A stretch of DNA of 38,319 nucleotides from contig JBKPHS010000080.1 of NCBI GenBank assembly GCA_046729975.1, positions 1-38,319 of the forward strand, read 5' to 3'. Each line of letters starts with the position of its first letter. Position 1 is the stretch's first letter. Below, in pieces: positions 32,373 to 38,319 of this stretch. The notes beneath the pieces were generated by a model. That model did not search any database and had not been told where the DNA came from. It saw nothing but the letters and a program-made list of their open reading frames with translations. Position numbers and translations under genes: made by a program. The DNA is from JBKPHS01 sp046729975 (GTDB taxonomy: Bacteria; Actinomycetota; Thermoleophilia; Solirubrobacterales; Thermoleophilaceae).

Positions 32373-34004
32373 CTACATCTGCTCGGGCGCGGAGACCCCG
32401 AGGAGCTCGAGCGACTTGGCGATCACGCGCTTCGAGAGCACCGACAGCGCGATGCGGAAGTCCTCGTCGCCGCCCTCCTCCGCGGCGCCCACCACGCGGC
32501 AGTCCCGGTAGAAGGCCGAGAACTGCTGCGCGACGTCGTGCGCGTACGTGGTCAGCCTGTGCGGAGCACGCCTCTGGCCGGCTGCCTCGATCTCGCCGGG
32601 GAAGTCGAGCAGCTGCTTGAGCAGGGCTCGCGCCGAGGGGTGCAGCTTCTCCTCGCTCGCCGCCAGATCGGCCTCGAGCGCGGCGCGAACGCGCTCCTCC
32701 CCCGCCCTCCGCAGGATGCTCGCGATGCGCGCGTGCGCGTATTGCACGTAGTAGACGGGATTCTCCTGGCTCTGCTCGCGCGCAAGGGCGAGGTCCAGGT
32801 CGAGCGTCGTGTCGTGGTTGCGCTGCAGGAGGAAGAAGCGCGCGGCGTCGACGCCGATGTCGTCAAGCAGGTCGTCGAGGGCCACGAGCTCGCCCTTGCG
32901 CTTCGACATCTGGACGCGCCGCCCGCGCTCGGTCAGGTTGACGAGCTGCATGACCTGGATCTCGAGCCTCCCGTCCTCGCCGCCGAGCGCCTGCCAGGCG
33001 GCCATCATGCGCTCTATGTAGCCGTGGTGGTCGGCGCCGAGCACCGTGACGTAGCGGTCGAAGCCGCGCTCGAGCTTGTCCTCGTGGTAGGCGATGTCGT
33101 TCGCGAAGTAGGTGAGGTCGCCGGACGAGCGACGCAGCACCCGGTCCTTGTCGTCCCCGAACGTCGTCGTGCGCAGCCAGATCGCGCCCTCGTGCGGATA
33201 CACGTGCTCGCGCTCCTCGAGCAGGGCGATCGCCCGCGTGATCGCGTCGCGCTCGTGGAGGGCCCGCTCCGAGAAGAAGCGGTCGAAGCGCACGCGGAAG
33301 CGCTCGAGCGTGGCCGCGATGTCCTCGAGCATGAGCTCGACGCCGCGGTGCGTGAGCTCCTCCGGGTCCCGTTCCGCCGCGCCCTCGATGCGGGCCGCCA
33401 GCTCGCGCACGTAGTCGCCGTGATAGCCGTCCTCGGGTGGCTCCTCGCCGCGCGCCCGCGCCCGGATCGACTCGCCGAAGCGGAGGATCTGCGTGCCCGC
33501 GTCGTTGACGTAGTACTCCCGCGCGACCTCGTGGCCCTCGAACTCGAGGATGCGGCCGAGCGAGTCGCCGTAGGCCGCATGCCGTCCCGCGCCCACGTGC
33601 AATGGGCCGGTCGGGTTCGCGCTCACGAACTCCAGGAGGACGCGCTCGCGCGGGTCGGCGGCGCCTCCGCCGTATGACTCGCCCGCGGCGATCGCGTCGG
33701 CCAGCGTCCGGTGGAACCACTCGTCGGCCATGAACAGGTTGAGGAAGCCGGGACCGGCCACCTCGACGCGCTCGAGGGCGCCCGCGAGCTGCTGCGAGAG
33801 CACGTCGCCGAGGCGTTCCGCGACGCCTCTGGGCTGCTCGCCGAGCGTGGGCGCCAGCAGCATCGCGGCGTTCGTCGAGTAGTCGCCGAACTCGGGCTTC
33901 GGCGGACGGTCGAAGCGGGGCTCGGGGATCTTGCCGTTGCCGTGCAGCTCGGAGGCGCCGGCGCTGACGGCGGCGCGGAGCTCGGCTATCGGGTCGCCGA
34001 CCAC
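32373..34004 (-). CDS. argS: Arginyl-tRNA synthetase
   Basis: A 543-residue class I synthetase that charges tRNA-Arg. The order is the N-terminal ArgS-specific Add1 domain (about 1-105, with KPEFGDYSTNAAMLLA), the Rossmann catalytic core, and the DALR anticodon-binding domain ending around ALSVLSKRVIAKSLELLGV. The HIGH signature is present in variant form (SANPTGPLHVGAGRHAAYGD), so HVGA replaces HVGH. MSKRKGELV is the KMSKS equivalent. PVYYVQYAHARIASILR is diagnostic of ArgS. The GTG start is 1 bp after the rlmH stop, making an rlmH-argS operon. Confidence 0.96.
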   Translation of the reverse strand: MVGDPIAELRAAVSAGASELHGNGKIPEPRFDRPPKPEFGDYSTNAAMLLAPTLGEQPRGVAERLGDVLSQQLAGALERVEVAGPGFLNLFMADEWFHRTLADAIAAGESYGGGAADPRERVLLEFVSANPTGPLHVGAGRHAAYGDSLGRILEFEGHEVAREYYVNDAGTQILRFGESIRARARGEEPPEDGYHGDYVRELAARIEGAAERDPEELTHRGVELMLEDIAATLERFRVRFDRFFSERALHERDAITRAIALLEEREHVYPHEGAIWLRTTTFGDDKDRVLRRSSGDLTYFANDIAYHEDKLERGFDRYVTVLGADHHGYIERMMAAWQALGGEDGRLEIQVMQLVNLTERGRRVQMSKRKGELVALDDLLDDIGVDAARFFLLQRNHDTTLDLDLALAREQSQENPVYYVQYAHARIASILRRAGEERVRAALEADLAASEEKLHPSARALLKQLLDFPGEIEAAGQRRAPHRLTTYAHDVAQQFSAFYRDCRVVGAAEEGGDEDFRIALSVLSKRVIAKSLELLGVSAPEQM

Positions 34005-34005
34005 T

Positions 34006-34413
34006 TCAATAATGGTATGGCTCGCCTGCGAGGATCTTGTGGGCGCGGTAGAGCTGCTCGAGGAGCACCACCCTGGCGAGCTGGTGGGGAAGCGTGATCG
34101 GCCCGAACGACAGGCGCTTGTCGAACCGCTCGAGCTCGATCCCGTAGGGGCCGCCGACGACGAAGCAGAGGTCGCGGCCGGACTGCCGCCGGTCCTCGAT
34201 AAAGCGGCTGAACGCGACGGAGTCGAGCTCGTCCCCCTCGCGGTCGAGCAGGCACACGAAGTCGCGCTCCGGGAGCCGGCCGGCCACCCGGTCGTCCTCC
34301 CGCACCTCGTTGACCTGTACCCGCGCGTGCCGGGCGAGGAGCTTCATGTAGTGCTGGACGTCGTCCGCAAACGGCGGCCTCAGACGGCCCACGGCGAGGA
34401 TGGTGATGCGCAT
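34006..34413 (-). CDS. rlmH: 23S rRNA (pseudouridine1915-N3)-methyltransferase RlmH
   Basis: A 135-residue SPOUT-class methyltransferase. It methylates pseudouridine 1915 in helix 69 of 23S rRNA using S-adenosylmethionine. The start MRITILAVGRLRPPF, the knot region FVVGGPYGIE and the C-terminal LPHQLARVVLLEQLYRAHKI with ILAGEPYHY are diagnostic. The ATG at 34413 is chosen over the upstream in-frame codons because it begins the first strand. It precedes argS by 1 bp and diverges from the DUF3467 gene with only 34 bp between starts. Confidence 0.96.
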   Translation of the reverse strand: MRITILAVGRLRPPFADDVQHYMKLLARHARVQVNEVREDDRVAGRLPERDFVCLLDREGDELDSVAFSRFIEDRRQSGRDLCFVVGGPYGIELERFDKRLSFGPITLPHQLARVVLLEQLYRAHKILAGEPYHY

Positions 34414-34435
34414 CGGTTCGGCCGCCTCCGGCTGC

Positions 34436-34448
34436 GATACTAGACGTG
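34436..34448 (+). promoter_or_regulatory. Putative -10 element of a leaderless DUF3467 transcript
   Basis: GATACT lies at 34436-34441, 6 bp before the GTG start of the DUF3467 gene. No ribosome site is present in this 34-bp divergent spacer. This spacing suits transcription starting at or near the GTG, as in leaderless mRNAs common in actinobacteria. No convincing -35 is seen. Confidence 0.3.
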
Positions 34449-34756
34449 TGCCCGAGGAAGACCCGCAGGAGCGCCACATCAACATCCACACCTCGCCCGA
34501 GGTGATGGCCGGCGTCTACGCGAACTTCGCCAACGTCTCCCACTCGGACTACGAGTTCACGATCACCCTGGCGCGGGTGGACCACGAGGTGGACGAGGAC
34601 GAGATCCCGGGTGTCGTCGTATCGCGGCTGAATCTCTCTCCGCGCTTCATGCGCGAGCTGATCGACGCCATGGAGGACAACTACTCCAAGTGGCTCACTC
34701 GCGAGGGGATCAAGAACCTGCCCGAGGCGCCCGGGCGCGACGGGCGCGACCGCTAG
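34448..34756 (+). CDS. DUF3467 family protein
   Basis: A 102-residue protein of the DUF3467 family, found in bacteria and archaea without known function. Landmarks are GVYANFANVSHSDYEFTIT, VVSRLNLSPRFMRELIDAME and the short C-terminal tail ending in DGRDR. It is soluble. The chosen GTG at 34448 follows a likely -10 element. Its end abuts the convergent protease gene (stop at 34757) with no gap. It is encoded divergently from rlmH. Confidence 0.9.
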   Translation: MPEEDPQERHINIHTSPEVMAGVYANFANVSHSDYEFTITLARVDHEVDEDEIPGVVVSRLNLSPRFMRELIDAMEDNYSKWLTREGIKNLPEAPGRDGRDR

Positions 34757-36055
34757 CTACTCTTCGCGTGCCCAGGTCAGGGCGTAGCCGATGCGCTCGA
34801 GCGTGTACGGGTGCGTCCCGAACAGCAGGCGGAAGACCTTAGGCGGCTTCGGCTCCGAGACGTTCTTGATCGTCAGCCCGCGCTCGAGGCCGATGAACGC
34901 CGCCGGATCGCCCGTCAGCCGCAGCGCGTAGGCGTCCGCCCTCGCTTCGACCCTGCGCGAGAGGACGTTGCCGGCGATCGTGCCGCCGAGGGACACGAGC
35001 GCCAGCGACAGCGCCAGCGCGGGGAGCATCGGCGGAAGCCCCGGGGAGGCGCTCCCGCCCGAGGGGCTGAAGATGGCGGACCGCGAGTACACGGGCCCGG
35101 CGACCTTCCGGGGAGCGCTCCGCCGCTCGATCCGCTCGGTCAGCCGCTGGGCGACGAGCATGCCGGCCGGCGCGACGATGGCCAGCCACAGGAGACCCCG
35201 CGGCACATCGCGATGCTTGACGTGGCCGAGCTCGTGCGCGACCACCGACCGGACCTGGTCGGGCGGGAAGTCCTCGATCAGGTTGTCGAAGAGAACAACC
35301 CGCTTGGTGTGGAAGATCCCCGTCACGTACGCGTTCGCCCCGGTGGTGCGGCGGCTGGCGTCCACTCGGTAGACCTGGCCGACATCGATGTCCGACCGGC
35401 GCGCGAGGTCGAGCACCTCCGAGCGCAGCGGCCCCTTCGGCAGCGGCGTGAACTTGTTGAAGAGCGGGTCGATCAGGAGCGGCGAGGCGTAGACGAAGAA
35501 CGCGCTCAGCGCGACGACCGCGACCGAGGTCGGCAGCCACCACCGGCGCGGAAAGCGGCGGATCAGCCCGAGCAGGATCGCCGCTCCGGCACCGGTGAGA
35601 ACGGCCGCGACTGCGCCCGACCGGGCGACGTCCGTGAGCCACTCGCCCCAGTTCTGAGTGGAGAGGCCGACGTCGACCGAGCGCTCGTGGGCGATCGCGT
35701 CGAGCGGGAGCGTCGCGACGAGCACAACGATCGAGAGCGCGGCTCCCGCCGCCGCGGCGCCGAGCACGGGGCGCGACGCCGAGCGCGCCAGGGCTCTGCG
35801 CACGCCTGGAGGCGGCCGGAAGGCGAGGAGCACGAGCACGCCGCCGGTCACCCCGAGGCTTCCGAGGCCGAGGATCCGCTGAACGCTCCTGAAGTCCTCT
35901 GCCCGGTCCAACTCCTGAGGGCTGAAGTAGGCTGTTGCTTCGACGGGCGTCGGGTCGATCAGACCGCTCCGTGGCCGGAGAAGCAGCGTTGCCGCCCCTG
36001 CGGCGACCACCGCCACCACGATCGCGAGCGGCAGTCGATAGCGACGAGCCTCCAT
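34757..36055 (-). CDS. M48-family membrane zinc metalloprotease (Ste24/HtpX-like)
   Basis: A 432-residue membrane protease. The zinc motif HELGH is at residues 274-278 (VRSVVAHELGHVKHRD), and the third ligand Glu lies in RRVEARADAYALRLTG. Membrane helices include one at the N-terminus (LPLAIVVAVVAAGAATLLL), ones around 95-190 (ALSIVVLVATLPLDAIA; AVAAVLTGAGAAILLGLI), and two around the active site. The overall pattern and length match Ste24-type CAAX proteases of actinobacteria. They act on membrane or prenylated proteins; bacterial relatives help with membrane protein quality control. The ATG shares a 34-bp divergent spacer with the metallophosphoesterase. Confidence 0.93.
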   Translation of the reverse strand: MEARRYRLPLAIVVAVVAAGAATLLLRPRSGLIDPTPVEATAYFSPQELDRAEDFRSVQRILGLGSLGVTGGVLVLLAFRPPPGVRRALARSASRPVLGAAAAGAALSIVVLVATLPLDAIAHERSVDVGLSTQNWGEWLTDVARSGAVAAVLTGAGAAILLGLIRRFPRRWWLPTSVAVVALSAFFVYASPLLIDPLFNKFTPLPKGPLRSEVLDLARRSDIDVGQVYRVDASRRTTGANAYVTGIFHTKRVVLFDNLIEDFPPDQVRSVVAHELGHVKHRDVPRGLLWLAIVAPAGMLVAQRLTERIERRSAPRKVAGPVYSRSAIFSPSGGSASPGLPPMLPALALSLALVSLGGTIAGNVLSRRVEARADAYALRLTGDPAAFIGLERGLTIKNVSEPKPPKVFRLLFGTHPYTLERIGYALTWAREE

Positions 36056-36089
36056 TCCACGACACTGTAAGAGAGACCGACCCGCCCAC

Positions 36090-36818
36090 TTGAAGATCGC
36101 GCTGCTATCGGACGTTCACGGCAACCTGCCGGCCTTCCAGGCCGTGCTCGAGGACATCGGGCGCACCGGCGTCGACGAGACCTGGTGCCTCGGCGACCTC
36201 GTGGGCTACGGAGCCCAGCCCGATGAATGCGTGGCCCTTGCCACGGAGACCTGCGACGCCTGCCTGATCGGCAATCACGACCTGGTCGTGCTCGACAGGC
36301 TCCCGATCGAGGATTTCTCGGCCGATGCAGCCGCGGCGGCCCGCTGGACGCGCGACCGCATCGGCAGCGAGGCAGTCGAGTTCCTGTCCGGCCTCGAGCC
36401 GAAGGACGAGAGCCGCGAGATCGCCCTCTACCACGCCAGTCCCCGCGACCCGGTCTGGGAGTACGTGCTCTCCGCCGCTGTCGCGGAGGCCGGCATCGAC
36501 GGCATGGACGCCAGGCGCGGAGCCATCGGGCACTCGCACGTTGCGCTCTGGTTCCACCGGCACGACGGCGAGATGTCCGGAGAGCCGGCGAGAGGCGGCG
36601 CGGAGGTCGCGATCGGCGAGGGAGAATGGCTGATCAACCCCGGTGCGGTCGGGCAGCCTCGCGATGGCGACCCGCGCGCCGCGTGGCTCCTACTCGACAC
36701 GGCGGGCTGGAACGCGAGCTGGAGGCGTGTGGAGTACCCGATCGAGCAGGCGGCTCAGAAGATCGAGGAGGCGGGTCTCCCCGGCACCCTCGCAGACCGG
36801 CTGTACTACGGGCAATGA
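36090..36818 (+). CDS. Calcineurin-like metallophosphoesterase
   Basis: A 242-residue phosphoesterase. The di-metal motifs are complete: SDVHGN (Asp8, His10), CLGDLVGYGAQPDE, IGNHDLVV, IALYHASPRDP, and GHSHVALW late in the fold, followed by INPGAVGQPRDGDPRA. It resembles the YfcE/DNA repair exonuclease-like group, but its substrate (phosphodiester, nucleotide or protein) is unknown. The start is a TTG with no clear ribosome site, as no ATG or GTG precedes the first strand. Its stop overlaps the ATG of the next lipoprotein gene by 4 bp. Confidence 0.92.
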   Translation: MKIALLSDVHGNLPAFQAVLEDIGRTGVDETWCLGDLVGYGAQPDECVALATETCDACLIGNHDLVVLDRLPIEDFSADAAAAARWTRDRIGSEAVEFLSGLEPKDESREIALYHASPRDPVWEYVLSAAVAEAGIDGMDARRGAIGHSHVALWFHRHDGEMSGEPARGGAEVAIGEGEWLINPGAVGQPRDGDPRAAWLLLDTAGWNASWRRVEYPIEQAAQKIEEAGLPGTLADRLYYGQ

Positions 36819-37315
36819 GTAAGCGACTGGGGACACTTCTGCTCGTGCTCGCCGCCGGACTCGTGGGCTGCGGCGGCGGCGGGGGCGACGGCGGCTCGAT
36901 CCCGTCAGCCGACGCCGACCGCCTCGTCACCCAGCTCGACCAGGTCGCCGAACGAGCGGACAACGGCAGCTGCAACAGCGCTCGGTTCCAGGTCGGGGAG
37001 CTCGAGCAGAAAGTCGGCGCGCTGCCGCAAAGCGTCGACGCGGACGTGCGCCAGGAGCTGAACGAGGGGCTCGACAACCTGCGCAAGCTCGTCGACGAGC
37101 AGTGTCAGGAGCGAGAGACGCCCACGACCGACACGACCGAGACGGCGCCGACCACCACAGAGACCACGCCGACCGAGACGGAGCCAACCGAGACGACCGA
37201 GGAGAAGAAGCCACCGAAGAAGAAGAAGGACGAGGACCAGACCACGACGGAGACGACGCCGGAGCAGACGGCGCCGGGCGACGGCGGCACCCCGACACCC
37301 GGAGAGGGCCAGTGA
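36815..37315 (+). CDS. Thr/Glu-rich tailed lipoprotein
   Basis: A 166-residue predicted lipoprotein. MSKRLGTLLLVLAAGLVGCG has the charged start, hydrophobic stretch and lipobox ending at Cys19. A short helical domain follows (ADRLVTQLDQVAERADNGSC and VDADVRQELNEGLDNLRKLV), with two further cysteines, then a low-complexity tail of Thr, Glu and Pro with a Lys cluster (KKPPKKKKDED). The 4-bp overlaps with the metallophosphoesterase before it and the kinase after it suggest one coupled operon. The Thr-rich tail might be outside the cell and is not clearly a kinase substrate. Function is unknown. Confidence 0.83.
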   Translation: MSKRLGTLLLVLAAGLVGCGGGGGDGGSIPSADADRLVTQLDQVAERADNGSCNSARFQVGELEQKVGALPQSVDADVRQELNEGLDNLRKLVDEQCQERETPTTDTTETAPTTTETTPTETEPTETTEEKKPPKKKKDEDQTTTETTPEQTAPGDGGTPTPGEGQ

Positions 37316-38319
37316 CGACGCCGACCGAGGTCGCCGGCCGCTACAGGCTCAACCACCGGCTGGGAGCCGGCGGCATGTCGACGGTCTTCCTCGCCATGGA
37401 CACGGTGCTCGAGCGCGAGGTCGCCGTCAAGCTGCTGGCCGAGCACCTGGCCGAGGACGAGGCGTTCGTTGCCCGCTTCCGACGCGAAGCCCTCGCGGCC
37501 GCGCGCCTGATGCACCCGAACATCGTGCAGGTCTTCGATTCGGGGCAGGATCCGGGCACCCACCGGCACTTCATCGTCATGGAGTTCGTGGAGGGCCCGT
37601 CATGCGCGGACATGCTGCGCGACAACGGGGGCCGGCTCGACATCGAGCTTGCCGTCGGGGTCGTGCGCGACGCCTGCCATGGCCTCGACTACGCGCATCG
37701 CGCCGGGGTCGTGCACCGCGACGTGAAGCCGGGCAACCTGCTCGTACAGAGCGAGACCGGCACGACCAAGCTTGCCGACTTCGGCATCGCCAAGGCCGCC
37801 GAGCAGACGCGCATCACGCAGGTGGGATCGGTGCTCGGCACGGCCGCGTATCTCTCGCCCGAGCAGGCGCGCGGCGAGGAGTCCGAGCCGCCGTCGGACA
37901 TCTACTCGCTCGGAGTCTGCGCCTACCAGTTCCTCGCCGGCAGGCTGCCGCACGAGTACGGGTCGCTTACCGAGCTCGCGCTCAAGCAGCAGAGCGAGGT
38001 CGTGGAGCCGATCACAACCTTCAGGCGCGAGGTCCCGCCGGCGCTCGACCGCTCTGTCCGGCTGTGCCTCGAGCGGGAGCCCGCGGCCCGCTACGAATCG
38101 GCGCTCCAGCTGGCCGAAGCTGTGGAGGCCGGACTGCGCGGCGAGGACACCGCCGCGACCATCATGCTCTCCGAGGGCCGCTATTCCGACTCGATCGAGG
38201 CGACTCAGGCGCTGCCCGCCGACACCGCCGCGACGCAGGCGCTGCGCACCCGGACGGCCCGCCGGCCGGACACGAGCGTCCCGCGCCGTACCGCGCCGCC
38301 GGCGCCCCCACGCGCGCGC
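37312..38319 (+). CDS. PknB-type membrane Ser/Thr protein kinase, 3'-truncated
   Basis: The first 336 residues of a Hanks-type kinase; the frame is open to the right window edge. All catalytic motifs are present: the glycine loop LGAGGMSTVF, Lys40 (VAVK), the catalytic loop HRDVKPGN with Asp137, ADFGIAK with Asp156, and the activation-loop end GTAAYLSPEQA. The kinase domain ends near residue 275. A Thr/Pro/Arg-rich juxtamembrane linker follows, typical of PknB; a membrane helix and any PASTA or other sensor would lie beyond the window. GTG overlaps the lipoprotein stop (GTGA). Confidence 0.95.
   Translation, partial: MTTPTEVAGRYRLNHRLGAGGMSTVFLAMDTVLEREVAVKLLAEHLAEDEAFVARFRREALAAARLMHPNIVQVFDSGQDPGTHRHFIVMEFVEGPSCADMLRDNGGRLDIELAVGVVRDACHGLDYAHRAGVVHRDVKPGNLLVQSETGTTKLADFGIAKAAEQTRITQVGSVLGTAAYLSPEQARGEESEPPSDIYSLGVCAYQFLAGRLPHEYGSLTELALKQQSEVVEPITTFRREVPPALDRSVRLCLEREPAARYESALQLAEAVEAGLRGEDTAATIMLSEGRYSDSIEATQALPADTAATQALRTRTARRPDTSVPRRTAPPAPPRAR

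Noticed and set aside
32322..33677. 451-codon plus-strand frame opposite argS
   Set aside because: ArgS is unmistakable on the minus strand; this is a mirror frame.
34811..36070. 419-codon plus-strand frame opposite the M48 protease
   Set aside because: The composition is Arg/Asp/Glu-rich without a fold, and the protease on the minus strand has HELGH and membrane helices.

Overview
The window is a 38.3 kb chromosomal segment from a very GC-rich bacterium, read here as an actinobacterium, probably of the class Thermoleophilia (Solirubrobacterales or Gaiellales relatives). The basis is GTG/TTG starts, a Ser/Thr kinase with actinobacterial PknB-like motifs, a CHASE2 cyclase, and a secreted protein whose basic C-terminal module I remember from that class. 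The taxonomy is inference. Coding density is very high. I see no IS element, phage gene, CRISPR array or rRNA, and no gene-free stretch over 300 bp.

Layout. 1-2040: end of a polyol dehydrogenase followed by xylulokinase (polyol to xylulose to xylulose-5-P). 2068-3880: VOC protein, an ArsR regulator overlapping an SRPBCC/AHSA1 protein, and a lipoprotein. 3885-7947: three minus-strand genes (membrane protein, GH15 glucosidase, DoxX-like protein) lying between a broken copy and an intact copy of the start of a winged-helix gene. 7955-9138: a two-gene encapsulin operon with an encapsulated-ferritin cargo that carries a visible cargo-loading tail. 9200-14495: PAP2 phosphatase, a large secreted protein, a CHASE2-guanylate/adenylate cyclase and a secreted glycoside hydrolase. 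14540-16135: nested inverted repeats and a polyprenyl-phosphate sugar transferase. 16263-17030: ferritin-like DUF892 protein with an Arg/Ser-rich tail. 17078-20139: TldD/TldE protease pair and secG. 20184-24575: cupin, Na+/H+ antiporter, an anchored acidic/charged protein, a transmembrane PP2C phosphatase and a small unknown. 24672-28866: lipoate-ligase-like protein overlapping a glycoside hydrolase, a membrane protein, a beta-hydroxyacid dehydrogenase, DUF488, and an MmgE/PrpD-like fragment. 29037-31155: tRNA-Gly(CCC) overlapping the end of a multi-pass membrane protein, and a companion membrane protein. 31281-34756: CcdA, a small unknown, argS-rlmH and DUF3467. 34757-38319: M48 protease and a translationally coupled trio of metallophosphoesterase, Thr/Glu-rich lipoprotein and PknB-like kinase, the last cut by the window edge.

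The clearest self-contained system is the iron-handling encapsulin nanocompartment: cargo gene first, then shell gene with an ATGA overlap. Other points worth attention are a probable ATA start on a secreted protein, a cyclase lacking the usual purine-selecting lysine, a phosphatase with a long basic extracytoplasmic region, the RS-tailed ferritin-like protein, and a duplicated gene start flanking a three-gene cassette.
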